Source of the DNA: an uncultured Planctomycetota bacterium
Lineage (GTDB): Bacteria; Planctomycetota; Phycisphaerae; UBA1845; Fen-1342
DNA length: 47,541 bases
Direction of reading: 5' to 3'
Assembly: GCA_900696535.1 (NCBI GenBank)
Contig: CAADGM010000242.1
Coordinates: 1-47,541, forward strand
The translations under genes were made by a program, and so were the position numbers. Below the pieces are notes generated by a model that had not been told where the DNA came from, ran no database searches, and saw only the letters and a list, made by a program, of their open reading frames with translations. Shown here in pieces: positions 25,530-34,362 of the stretch (positions are counted from its first letter, which is position 1; each line of letters begins with the position of its first letter).

Positions 25530-27083
25530 TCAGCGCGCGCGGACGGTCGGGCGCGGCGTCGCGTTCAGGGGCCAGCGGCTGGGCGACGGCGGGCCGCGCA
25601 CGAGCAACTTGACGGCCTCGTCCTGAAGATCCTCGAAGGGCTTCACGTTGCCGGGAATCTTGTTGTAGAGGATCGCGAACGCGAGCCAGCGGCCCTGATC
25701 GGTGTGGACGTAGCCCGAGAGGGAGCGTACCCCGCCGATGTACCCCGTCTTGGCGAACACCTTGCCCTTCTCGTCTGCGAAGCGCTTCTCCAGCGTCCCG
25801 TTCACGCCGCCCTTGGCCAGCGAATCCCGATACAGCGGCCCGTCCTTGCGGCGGTGCATCACTGCCAGCACGTCGGAGATCAGCCGGGCCGTGACCTTAT
25901 TGTCCGGGCTCAGGCCCGAGCCATCGGCGACGACGAGCCCGTCGTCGTCGATGTCGTTCTTCTGGAGAAACGCGCGGATCGCGCGCTCGCCGTCCGACCA
26001 GCTTCCCGCCGCCGGCGAGCCCTTCCGCGCGGCATAGGCGCCGCCGAGCATCTTCGTCAGCGCGTCGGCGAACATGTTCTGGCTGTTCGTATTGATTCGA
26101 TTCAGCACGTCGGCGATCGGCGTCTCGTTCACCGCGACGACGGCCTCCTTCGGCGGCGGAATCGTCCCGCCCAGCGGCTCGGTCGCCCGGCGGACCTGGC
26201 CGCGCACCACGAGCCCGGCCGCGGCCAGCCGCAGCCGGAGCACGTCGGCGAAGAAGGCGCCCGGGTCGTCGACTGGCTTGCTCTTCAGCGCCTCGCGCCG
26301 CGCGACCGTGCCGCCCAGCACGTACACGTTCTCGCCCGGCCGCTTCTCGATCGTCGGCTCGTGCTTCTCGGCCGTGACGGCCTCGTTGACGACGCGGATG
26401 AGCGTCGACTCGGGCACGACCTCGTAGCGCGCGGGCTGGCGCGGCTGTGAGGGAAAGACCGTGATGTCGACGCAGTTGTCGTTGAAGTTCAAGCCGCTGA
26501 TGGGCGCTCCGTACCAGTGCAGCACGCCGTCGCGCCAGCTCCCGTGCGTCCACTCGCCGTCGAGGGCGCCGTCGTAGTAGACCAGGTCGCCGCGGACCTC
26601 ACGCACGCCGCGCTTCAAGAGCGCATCCGCCCAGCGATCGAACAACGCCGTCACCGCCTCGCCGCGCTGCGCGCAGAGGCGCGGGTCGCCCGTCGCCGGG
26701 TCGCCCGTGCCGATCACCCACAGGTCCGAGCCGTCGAGCGCCAGGTACGTCTTGAACGTGGCCTGCGGGCCGAAGAAGTCCAGGGCCGCGGCAGTCGGCA
26801 GCAGCTTCATGTTGCTGGCGGGCGTGACCGGACGATCCGCCTCGCGAGCGTATAGCTCCCGGCGGCTGGGCAACTCGACCACCCGTGCCGCCGCGAACGC
26901 ACCGGTGTCGTCCAGCCGACCCAGGATCTCATCGAGCCGGACGGTGAGAACCGGATCCGGTCCAATTCGCAGTGCTTCGCACCCGGCCAGCAGGCCCAGG
27001 CACGCCACCACGACGGCCACGCGGGCCAACGGCCCCCTTGGACTGACCCATCTGCGAACATCGGCAGCAGTCATGACGATCAT
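25530..27083 (-). CDS. dacB: D-alanyl-D-alanine carboxypeptidase/endopeptidase, PBP4 type (peptidase S13), lipoprotein
   Basis: 517 aa. Trims or cleaves peptidoglycan cross-links in the periplasm. A lipoprotein signal ends in LLAGC (Cys35). The penicillin-binding motifs are SNMK (90-93, nucleophile Ser90), SQN (334-336) and KTG (445-447), with the large insert between the first two that is typical of S13 enzymes. The ATG at 27083 overlaps the spmB stop as ATGA. Upstream alternatives at 27110 and downstream at 27074 are possible. Third gene of spmA-spmB-dacB; a carboxypeptidase gene beside spmAB is also known from Bacillus, although that one is of another peptidase family. Confidence 0.92.
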   Translation of the reverse strand: MIVMTAADVRRWVSPRGPLARVAVVVACLGLLAGCEALRIGPDPVLTVRLDEILGRLDDTGAFAAARVVELPSRRELYAREADRPVTPASNMKLLPTAAALDFFGPQATFKTYLALDGSDLWVIGTGDPATGDPRLCAQRGEAVTALFDRWADALLKRGVREVRGDLVYYDGALDGEWTHGSWRDGVLHWYGAPISGLNFNDNCVDITVFPSQPRQPARYEVVPESTLIRVVNEAVTAEKHEPTIEKRPGENVYVLGGTVARREALKSKPVDDPGAFFADVLRLRLAAAGLVVRGQVRRATEPLGGTIPPPKEAVVAVNETPIADVLNRINTNSQNMFADALTKMLGGAYAARKGSPAAGSWSDGERAIRAFLQKNDIDDDGLVVADGSGLSPDNKVTARLISDVLAVMHRRKDGPLYRDSLAKGGVNGTLEKRFADEKGKVFAKTGYIGGVRSLSGYVHTDQGRWLAFAILYNKIPGNVKPFEDLQDEAVKLLVRGPPSPSRWPLNATPRPTVRAR

Positions 27084-27628
27084 GCTCCGAACACGAGCTG
27101 GCAGATCCACACCGCGCTCAGGACGCCGGCCAGGTCGGCGACCAGGCCGGCGAGCATCGCGTGGCGAATCTTGCGGATTCGAACCGAGCCGAAGTAGAGG
27201 GCAATAATGTAGAGCGTCGTATCCGTGCTGCCAAACATGGTCGACGCGATCCGGCTGGTCAGCGAATCGGGGTCCTGCTTGACGAGGTCGGACATCACGC
27301 CGAGCGCTCCCGAGCCGCTCAGCGGCCGCATGAGCGCGACCGGCAGGGTCTCGGGCGGCATGCCGATGGCGGTCGTGTACGGCCCGAGCAGCTCGACCAG
27401 AAAGTCCAGCGCCCCGCTCACGCGGAACATCCCGATTGCCACCAGGATGGCGACGATGTACGGCAGGATCTGGAGGAAGATGTTGAAGCCTTCTTTGCCG
27501 CCCTCGATAAACGACTCGTAGACCTTTACCCGGCGCAGCATCGCCAGGCCGACCAGGAAGAAGAAGAGCAGCGGCACGGTCAGGACCGAGATCTGCTCGA
27601 CGACCAGCTTGAAGCCCGCGCCCATCAT
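27080..27628 (-). CDS. spmB: spore maturation protein B homologue (nucleoside-recognition/Gate domain membrane protein)
   Basis: 182 aa, multipass membrane protein. The Gate domain includes FLQILPYIVAILVAIGMFRV, the conserved LPVALMRPLSGSGALGVMSD stretch and ASTMFGSTDTTLYIIALYFG. SpmB works with SpmA in spore cortex dehydration in Bacillus, but homologues are common in non-sporing bacteria where the role is unsettled; no sporulation genes are seen here. The ATG overlaps the spmA stop by four bases (ATGA), and its own stop overlaps the dacB start the same way. Confidence 0.92.
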   Translation of the reverse strand: MMGAGFKLVVEQISVLTVPLLFFFLVGLAMLRRVKVYESFIEGGKEGFNIFLQILPYIVAILVAIGMFRVSGALDFLVELLGPYTTAIGMPPETLPVALMRPLSGSGALGVMSDLVKQDPDSLTSRIASTMFGSTDTTLYIIALYFGSVRIRKIRHAMLAGLVADLAGVLSAVWICQLVFGA

Positions 27629-28623
27629 GCGCCCTCCTGACTACGGCCGGGCTGGCTGTCAGTGGCCTCGGGCTCGTCGGCCGCGACCTCGGCCAGCGCG
27701 CTGCGCACCGAGAAGGCCGGGATTCGCCCCAGCAGCTTGACCATGAGAATCGCCACGGTTGTCGAAACCGCCCCGGCCAGCAGGCAGGTGCCGATGATCT
27801 CGAACGGGTCGCTGCACCCCGCCGCCTTGCGCACCGCCAGCAGCGTGGTCGGCAGCAGCGCCATGCCGGCCGTGTTCCAGCCGAGCAGCATCACCTGCGC
27901 ATCCGAGGCCACGCGCGGGTGCGGGTTGAGCGCTTGCAGTTCCTTCATCGCCTTCAGCCCGAACGGCGTGGCCGCGTTGCCCAACCCCAGGATCGACGTG
28001 GTGACGTTCATCAGGATGGCGCCGCTGGCCGGGTGGTCCTTCGGCACGCTGGGAAACAGCAGCCGGATCAGCGGGTGCACGACCCGCGCCATGAGCTGCA
28101 CGATTCCCGCCGCCTCGCCCACCTTCATCAAGCCGAGGAACAGCACCATCGCCGCGACCAGGCCCAGGGCGATGTCGAACCCCGACTTGGCCGAGTCGAA
28201 CGCCGCGTCCGTCAACGCCTGAAGTGTGACCAGCCGCCCGGCGCCCACGACGCGCTCGCCCACGAGCACCTGGTACGTGCCGTACCCGCGCGTGTCCCAC
28301 CAGAGGCTCAGGCGGTCACCGCGCGGCGTCGCCGCGATCAGCCAGGGGCGCTCCACCGAGGGTGCACGGTCGTCGGCCTCGAGCCCGGCCGTGCCGCCAG
28401 TCCAGGTCAGCACGTACATGAAGTCGCGCGTCCGCCGTTCGCGGTCGGTGAGGCGTATCGTCAGCGTGTTGGTTCCGTCGCGCAGGGCGTCGATGGGGAT
28501 GAGCGCGCGGGTCGGCAGGTAGTGCTGGGCGACGCATAGCCCGAAGGCGACCAGGATCAGCAGGCCCCAGATCGTGTTGATGTTGAGCAGCCAGACAGCC
28601 GCTCGGCCGAGCGCCCTGAGCAT
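27625..28623 (-). CDS. spmA: spore maturation protein A homologue with an inserted periplasmic-type domain
   Basis: 332 aa against about 200 for the Bacillus protein. A first membrane helix (10-33) is followed by about 95 residues of beta-rich soluble sequence (40-135), then the regular SpmA part: LTDAAFDSAKSGFDIALGLV, GLMKVGEAAGIVQLM and the signature ILGLGNAATPFGLKAMKELQ. The GAGGAGG sequence six bases upstream of ATG 28623 fixes the start; the frame is open further out to 28728, but with no family match. First gene of the spmA-spmB-dacB operon. Confidence 0.9.
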   Translation of the reverse strand: MLRALGRAAVWLLNINTIWGLLILVAFGLCVAQHYLPTRALIPIDALRDGTNTLTIRLTDRERRTRDFMYVLTWTGGTAGLEADDRAPSVERPWLIAATPRGDRLSLWWDTRGYGTYQVLVGERVVGAGRLVTLQALTDAAFDSAKSGFDIALGLVAAMVLFLGLMKVGEAAGIVQLMARVVHPLIRLLFPSVPKDHPASGAILMNVTTSILGLGNAATPFGLKAMKELQALNPHPRVASDAQVMLLGWNTAGMALLPTTLLAVRKAAGCSDPFEIIGTCLLAGAVSTTVAILMVKLLGRIPAFSVRSALAEVAADEPEATDSQPGRSQEGA

Positions 28624-28844
28624 GGTTGGCCTCCTCGAGATGGACCGGCGCAGCGGGCGGCCGCGCCGGCGGTGCGGCGAGATTGTCCGGGCTGGGGCCG
28701 TGGGGGGAAAGCCGCCGCTCGGAGCCACTCGCGGGCCCCGGCGAGCGTATGGTATGGTAGAGGCGATCGCCCGCGGCCGACCCGGGCTGTCACGTCGCGC
28801 GCTGGAGTCCGTCGCCCCTGGGGCCGCCCGTCGGGAGCACGACC

Positions 28845-29300
28845 ATGAAGTTCAAGAACATCCTCCTGCCGACGGATTTCTCGGAACTGGCTCAGTACGC
28901 CGCCGAGTTCGCGCGGTCGCTGGCCGAGAAGTACGGGGCCACGCTGCACGTGCTGCACGTGCGGACGTCGGTGCTGACGCCGGGACCGGCCCCCGAGCTG
29001 GGCATGGGCGTCGAGGTGCTCGTGCCGGACGAGACGGAGCTGCAAGCGTCGCTGGATCGCTTCGTGGCCGAGCACCTGTCGGGGCTGAGCGTGCCGGTGA
29101 CGTCGAGCCTGATGATCGGGAGTCCGGCGGGGCAGATCGCCGAGTACGCCAAGGCAAACGCGGTTGACCTGATCGTGATCGGCACTCACGCCCGCGGGCT
29201 GGTCAACCGAATCCTGCTCGGGTCGGTGAGCAAGACTGTGCTGGAGTCGGCGCACTGCCCGGTGCTGATGATCCCGCTGACGGCGAAGTCATCGAGCTGA
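28845..29300 (+). CDS. universal stress protein (UspA family)
   Basis: 151 aa, one Usp domain. Starts with NILLPTDFSELA, the usual family opening, and ends with the nucleotide-binding stretch VIGTHARGLVNRILLGSVSK (111-130) in which Ala116 replaces the usual second Gly, followed by HCPVLMIP. ATP binding is therefore likely but slightly atypical. GGGAG upstream supports the start. It stands alone, divergent from spmA by 221 nt. Confidence 0.92.
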   Translation: MKFKNILLPTDFSELAQYAAEFARSLAEKYGATLHVLHVRTSVLTPGPAPELGMGVEVLVPDETELQASLDRFVAEHLSGLSVPVTSSLMIGSPAGQIAEYAKANAVDLIVIGTHARGLVNRILLGSVSKTVLESAHCPVLMIPLTAKSSS

Positions 29301-29319
29301 GCGCAGTTCGCATGGGTTT

Positions 29320-29348
29320 GTAGCGTCGGACCTCCGCGTCCGACGCAC
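29320..29348 (+). repeat. dispersed palindromic repeat, copy 1
   Basis: Hairpin GCGTCGGAC-CTCCGC-GTCCGACGC (29323-29346), nine perfect pairs. The element recurs inverted at 29369-29394 and in direct orientation at 41471-41499. Confidence 0.7.
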
Positions 29349-29368
29349 TAGGGGGAAAGTACATCAAT

Positions 29369-29394
29369 CGTCGGACACGGACATCCGACGCTAC
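29369..29394 (-). repeat. dispersed palindromic repeat, copy 2 (inverted)
   Basis: On the minus strand it reads GTAGCGTCGGA, then a variant loop, then TCCGACG, the same element as copy 1. Copies 1 and 2 face each other and could fold together downstream of the universal stress gene. Confidence 0.6.
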
Positions 29395-29405
29395 GGACCC
29401 TGGGG

Positions 29406-29424
29406 GACCGGCCTGCGGCCGGTC
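29406..29424. terminator. hairpin with the same stem as the one at 6178
   Basis: GACCGGCC-TGC-GGCCGGTC, perfect eight-pair stem, after the universal stress gene. Followed by TTGTG, so at most a weak intrinsic terminator. Confidence 0.45.
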
Positions 29425-29549
29425 TTGTGCGCCTCGTTGAACGCGGAGTTGGGACGGGACCGTTCGTCGGGGAGCTTATCGGCACGCCACCAAGCACGCC
29501 GCCCGGCCGGGGCGAGCCGACCGGGCGGGCAGGAACACATGGCGGGCCG

Positions 29550-29574
29550 GCGGCCGCCGACGGTCGGCGGCCGC
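29550..29574. terminator. strong hairpin after the giant secreted-protein gene
   Basis: GCGGCCGCCGA-CGG-TCGGCGGCCGC, eleven perfect pairs, 14 nt beyond the stop of the minus-strand giant gene (stop at 29589). There is no T-run; by position it is the likely end of that transcript and also a barrier for plus-strand transcripts. Confidence 0.5.
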
Positions 29575-29588
29575 GTCACGCCCCGAAG

Positions 29589-32500
29589 TTACGGCTGAAA
29601 CACCAACTGGAACTCGGCGAAGTCGAACAGGTCGATGCGACCGTCGTTATCGAAGTCGCCGCAGTTGCAGCCCGGCGCGGTCGGAATCTCCGGACCGGCC
29701 AGGCAGGCGACGAAGGCGTCGAAGTCGTTGATGTCGACGTCGCCGTCGTTGTCGAAGTCGCCCTTGTCCATGCACTCGACCAGCAGCAGCACGTCCATGC
29801 GGATCGGCCGCGTCAGGTCGATGACCGGGTTGCCGAGCTGCATCTGGCCGGCCGCGAACGTGGTCAGACGCACCCAGCGTCCCGAGCCCGAGTCGCGGAA
29901 GAACCACACGAGCTCGATCGACTTGCCGGGGTTGCCGTACGCGCTGCTCACGCCGCTGTCGCTCGGCGCCGCAAGCAGGTTGGCGTTCGTCGTGCCGGAG
30001 AAGGTCGGCTCCTGGAAGAGCACCTCGGTGTTGTCGTCGAACGACTCGAAGTCGCTCAGGACGAAGTCGGTTCCGCCGGGGCCGGCGCCGACGTTGACGA
30101 CGTTGTCGATGAACACGCGGTAGGTGCCCGAGCTGCGCAGGGGCGAACCGGAGTTCGAGGCGATGGCCAGGTGCTCCAGCGTCCCGCGGGTGCCGTCGAT
30201 CACGCCGTTGCCGTTCAGGAAGCTCAGGATCGGATCAACCGCCGGGTCGAACGTCACCGTCTGCCAGTTGTTGGACGGGCTGATCGGCTTGCCCTGCGGC
30301 GCGCCGCCCGAGGTGGTCGCCGCTCCGATCCATTCGATGGGGCCGGTGGTGCCGCCGAGCGAGCCGAGCGGGCCGGCGTCGCCGGTCTCGCGGACACCGA
30401 GAGTCAGGAGCACGGCACCGTTCTTGCGGCCAACCTCGATGGCGTTCGACGGGCCGCTGCCGGTCGTGGACGTGAACTGCTTGGCCGTGATCGAGTCAAG
30501 TGCCTGGAGCGGCGCCACGGGCACATCGACGACGGCGGCGCCGCCGGGGTTGATCTGCCCGATCTCAAAGCCGTCCGCATAGACGCGAACCGAGGTCGCG
30601 TTCGCCAGGACGCCCGAGACGCGGACCGTCGTGTCGAGCGCTTCGAGCGCGTCGCTCAGTACGGGCGCCGGCGGCGGCAGGACCGGCAGCAGGAGCAGGT
30701 CGAACCGCAGGGGCTTGGTCATGTCGATCGTCGGGTTGCGGAGCAGGGCCGCCTGAACGTTCGGGTCGGCTTCGCTTCCGAAGGTCGTCAGCCGGACCCA
30801 CGTGGCCGCGGACGAGGCCTTGAAGTACCAGCTCAGCTCGAGCGACTTGCCGGGGTTGCCCTGGGCATCCGACACGCGGCTGATGTCCGGGATGGTCGGG
30901 AATTCGACCGGGTCCTCGAGCAGGCCGGCCGTCGATCCCGAGAATCGCGGCGTTCGGAGGAACGGTAGCGCCCCGACGTTGAACGACTCGAAGTTGGTGA
31001 TGAGGAAGTCGGTCCCGCCGGGCCCGGCTCCGACGTTGATGACGTTGTCGACGTACATCAGGTACGTGCCGACGCTGCGATCATTGGAGGCCGACTGGAC
31101 GGTGACGGCAATGTGCTCGAGCACGCCCTTGCCATCGGCACCCGGGTCAAGGACGCCGTTGCCAGTGAACCCCTTCACGCCGTCCACACCGGGCGTGAAC
31201 GTCATCGTCTGCCAGTTCGCGCTCGGGCTGATCGGCTTGCCGCGCGGGGCACTCGTGCTCGGATCCGTGATGCCCAGCCACTCGATCGCGCCGGACGTTC
31301 CACCCGGCGCGCCCAGCGGCGCGTTGGTCTCGGTCTCGCGGATGGCGATGCAGACAAAGACGTCGCCGTTGCCCTTGCCAACTTCCTTGGCGACGGAGCG
31401 TGGCCCGGTGCCGAAGGGGTTGCTCTGAGTGGCCGTCAGGCTGCCCAGGTGGACCAGCGGCGAGACCGGCACGTCAACCGTCGAGCCGGGGATGTTGGTG
31501 GTCGTGCCGATGGGCGCGTTGTTGTCGTAGACAGTAACGCTCGTCACGCCGTTCTCGACACCCGTCACCCGCACGAACACGTCACCGGCCTGAATGGGCG
31601 GGTTGACCTTAATCGTGCTGGACGGCGGCGCGCCGACGAGCACGACCGCGGAGTAGAGGCTCTCGGCGCCGTTCACGACCTGCGTCGCGCGAAGCGCCGT
31701 GCCGCCCGGAATCGCCGCCAAGCCGGTGATCGTGACCTGGGCAGCCCCGTTCGGGTCCGCCTGCCCGAGCAGCGTTCCATTGCCGTCGTAGAGCTTGGCC
31801 AGCGACGCCCTGGCAAACTGGTTGGTCAGGAGCCCGGTGATCGTCACGGACGTCGCGCCCGGGAAGACCGGCTTCTGAATGGTCGGACGCACCGGCAGCC
31901 AGGCGCCGCGCGGATAGCCGAAATCACTGGTGCCATCCGGCGTGACCTGCTTGACGGACACTGAATCGCCGGTCTGAAGCGCGACGTTGACATCAGTCGG
32001 AGTGCCGACGGGGGTCACGGTTCCGACCTGGAAGCCGTTGACGAACACGATGAGCTGCGTCGCGGCCGGATCGTTGTCGACGCGAATCGTGGTCTGGTTG
32101 CCGACCACGGGCGTCTGGATATTGGCCAGCGGGATGTTGGGCTCAACGCGCGGCTCGCGGCACAGCAGATAGAACCGGAGCGTGGCCACGTCGTCGTCGA
32201 TCAGGTCGGACGTGCCGCAGCCGTTAATCGTGCGCTGAAGCTGACCGAGGCTCTGCGTGTTCGGGATGGTCGGCACGTTCGGGTCGAAGTCATACGTCCA
32301 GACGAGCCGGTGGCTCGAAGCGCCGTCGAACGACGCGAGGCTCGACAGACCGGCGGAACTCGGCAGCTCCGTGCTCTGGCCGCGGGTCGCGGCGAAGCGG
32401 TTGATCCCGTCTTCGGCGCTGAGGACGCTGTCGTACTCGGTGTCCGTCGCGTCGAGCAGCGTGACCGCGTCAATGAAGATCTCCCACGGCCCGGCCTGCG

Positions 32501-34079
32501 CGATGGGCGTATTCGGGGCAACCGTGAACCACACCGTGTCGATGGTGTAGAAGCCGGACACCGACGGATAGGCGAGCACGCCGTTGCCGTACGGGCTGGC
32601 CTTCACAACCGCCGGGTCGTCGAAGGGAATGTCGATCGCCTGCCAGCGGGACGAGTCCGGTGAAATCAGCGTGCCCTGCGGGATGAAGCCGGACGCGCTC
32701 GTCGCGCCGACGAACTCCCACCCGGTCGCCGTCGAGCAGCTTCCGCCGCCGCCCTCATCGACCAGGATGGCGAACGAGTACGGAGGCGGCGAGTCGAGGA
32801 CCGGGACGGCGGGCGACGGGTCGCTCCACAGGCCGGTCTGCGAGTTGCGCTGCGTGGCGGTGTACAACTGACCCGGCTGCGCCGCGGCAAGGTTCGTGAA
32901 GACCATCTCGGTGGCCGGGAAACCGGTCAGCGTCTCGGCGATCTGCTGGCCGTTGCGGAACAGCCGCACGCCGTTGCAGTTGTACATCAGGTTTGTGACG
33001 GTGTAGGACGTGTCGCCGGCGATAATCGGCGCCTTGACCAGCGGCGGGCGGGTCGGGTCGGCCTGCGGCGCGTTGAACTGGAGCTCGTCGAGCGCCAACT
33101 CGATGCTGGCCGCCTGGATCGACGGGTCGAACACCTTCGTAATGGCGAGGTGCTCGAGCGTGCCGCGCTGCGGCGTGCCGGAGTTCGGGTCGAAGCCGAG
33201 CACGCCGTCGCCGGTGAAGCCGGCGATGCCGCCGCCCTGGTTGACGCCGTTGAGCGTCACGTTGCCCGTCACGAGGTCGAACTCGATCGTGTACGCGGCG
33301 GCGCTGGGGTTGAGCGAGATCTGCGGGAGCGGGAAGCGGTTGCCGTTGGGGTCGAGCGAGTATCCGAAGCGGAGCTGGTCATCGCCCGCGGGAGTTGTGT
33401 TGATGACGCCGTTGGGGCCGGGGAGGATGACCGCGGTTCCGGACGGAAGCGGGTTGTTCGGGTCGTTGATGTTGAAGCCGACGGGGTAGACCTGGATGTC
33501 GTCGCCGGCGGCGGTCGTGTCGACGATGCCGTTCGCCCCCGCGATGATCGCGTTCGGCGTGGTCCTCACACCGACCCATTCGATCGGACCGCTGGCGCCG
33601 CCGTCCTCCATCTGGGGCACGTTGACACCGGTCTCGCGAATCCCGAGCGCGAGGCCCACGCGCCCGCGGATGATCTCGGAGCGGTTGATCAGCTTGAACG
33701 CGACCTTACCGTCGAGATGGAGCGAGGGATTCGGTCGAATCGGGCCGCTGAACGTGGACAGGCGCACCCACGAGTTGGCGTCGTTCGGGTCCGTCCACTT
33801 GAAGAAGATGCGCTCGGCGGCCACGCCCTCGGTAAAGAGCTGCGAGGCCCGGAAGGCCCGGTTGTTGCCGAAGGGCACGTTCGGGTCGTTCGCGATGATG
33901 TAGCCCGACGTCGGGAAACCGAACTCGGGAATCCGGAACATCTCCTGCGAGGTGGCGGCGTTGTCGATCGGCGGGCCGTTGAAGCCCACCTTCTCCGACA
34001 GGAACTGGGCTTGCGCGGCCAGCGGAAGCAGTCCAAGCAGGACAGCTCCGAGGGCGATAAATCGGGCGCTGCGTGTCAT
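29589..34079 (-). CDS. giant secreted modular protein with C-terminal dockerin-like calcium repeats
   Basis: 1496 aa. Signal peptide at 1-25 (ALGAVLLGLLPLAAQAQ). A module marked by IRET(G/E), GxxGxIEW, GTLEHLAI and a late WVRLTTF segment occurs clearly at about 900-1130 and 1217-1436, with a rearranged copy at the N-terminus (about 90-340) and a fourth diverged copy near 450-645. Short Ig-like units (TSVxVYxNG) separate them. The last 58 residues hold two calcium loops, GDFDNDGDVDINDFDAF and GDFDNDGRIDLFDFAEF, with a Cys pair CNC, as in planctomycete dockerin-like ends. No catalytic motif is seen; I suspect an adhesive or carbohydrate-binding surface protein. GGAGG eight bases upstream fixes ATG 34079. 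Confidence 0.85.
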   Translation of the reverse strand: MTRSARFIALGAVLLGLLPLAAQAQFLSEKVGFNGPPIDNAATSQEMFRIPEFGFPTSGYIIANDPNVPFGNNRAFRASQLFTEGVAAERIFFKWTDPNDANSWVRLSTFSGPIRPNPSLHLDGKVAFKLINRSEIIRGRVGLALGIRETGVNVPQMEDGGASGPIEWVGVRTTPNAIIAGANGIVDTTAAGDDIQVYPVGFNINDPNNPLPSGTAVILPGPNGVINTTPAGDDQLRFGYSLDPNGNRFPLPQISLNPSAAAYTIEFDLVTGNVTLNGVNQGGGIAGFTGDGVLGFDPNSGTPQRGTLEHLAITKVFDPSIQAASIELALDELQFNAPQADPTRPPLVKAPIIAGDTSYTVTNLMYNCNGVRLFRNGQQIAETLTGFPATEMVFTNLAAAQPGQLYTATQRNSQTGLWSDPSPAVPVLDSPPPYSFAILVDEGGGGSCSTATGWEFVGATSASGFIPQGTLISPDSSRWQAIDIPFDDPAVVKASPYGNGVLAYPSVSGFYTIDTVWFTVAPNTPIAQAGPWEIFIDAVTLLDATDTEYDSVLSAEDGINRFAATRGQSTELPSSAGLSSLASFDGASSHRLVWTYDFDPNVPTIPNTQSLGQLQRTINGCGTSDLIDDDVATLRFYLLCREPRVEPNIPLANIQTPVVGNQTTIRVDNDPAATQLIVFVNGFQVGTVTPVGTPTDVNVALQTGDSVSVKQVTPDGTSDFGYPRGAWLPVRPTIQKPVFPGATSVTITGLLTNQFARASLAKLYDGNGTLLGQADPNGAAQVTITGLAAIPGGTALRATQVVNGAESLYSAVVLVGAPPSSTIKVNPPIQAGDVFVRVTGVENGVTSVTVYDNNAPIGTTTNIPGSTVDVPVSPLVHLGSLTATQSNPFGTGPRSVAKEVGKGNGDVFVCIAIRETETNAPLGAPGGTSGAIEWLGITDPSTSAPRGKPISPSANWQTMTFTPGVDGVKGFTGNGVLDPGADGKGVLEHIAVTVQSASNDRSVGTYLMYVDNVINVGAGPGGTDFLITNFESFNVGALPFLRTPRFSGSTAGLLEDPVEFPTIPDISRVSDAQGNPGKSLELSWYFKASSAATWVRLTTFGSEADPNVQAALLRNPTIDMTKPLRFDLLLLPVLPPPAPVLSDALEALDTTVRVSGVLANATSVRVYADGFEIGQINPGGAAVVDVPVAPLQALDSITAKQFTSTTGSGPSNAIEVGRKNGAVLLTLGVRETGDAGPLGSLGGTTGPIEWIGAATTSGGAPQGKPISPSNNWQTVTFDPAVDPILSFLNGNGVIDGTRGTLEHLAIASNSGSPLRSSGTYRVFIDNVVNVGAGPGGTDFVLSDFESFDDNTEVLFQEPTFSGTTNANLLAAPSDSGVSSAYGNPGKSIELVWFFRDSGSGRWVRLTTFAAGQMQLGNPVIDLTRPIRMDVLLLVECMDKGDFDNDGDVDINDFDAFVACLAGPEIPTAPGCNCGDFDNDGRIDLFDFAEFQLVFQP

Positions 34080-34187
34080 CGAGCGTTCCTCCAGAACCGG
34101 GGCCAAAGCGCGAGTCGAGGCATCCGTTCCGATAGTCGATCGGGCGGGACACAGCCGGCCGGGCCTGCGGCTGTCGGCTGCGGCCTC

Positions 34188-34235
34188 AGAACAAAACGCG
34201 CTCCGCCTCGTCTCGAATCGGACGGAGCGGAGCGC
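34188..34235 (-). terminator. intrinsic terminator after the PEP-CTERM gene
   Basis: On the minus strand GCGCTCCGC (34235-34227) pairs with GCGGAGCGC (34206-34198) around a 20-nt loop, followed by GTTTTGTTCT. It lies about 130 nt after the PEP-CTERM stop and about 110 nt before the giant gene, so the two are likely separate transcripts. A second hairpin, GCGGAAC/GTTCCGC, lies at 34256-34276. Confidence 0.6.
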
Positions 34236-34362
34236 GACATTTCAACCTGAATCCCGCGGAACTTGCGCCGTTCCGCTTATCTGATCGGTCGGGTTCACTG
34301 GAGCCGTCCGTTCTCCCCTGCTTGGTGCCGAGGGGTCCAGGCGACCCGGTGCATCACCGTCC

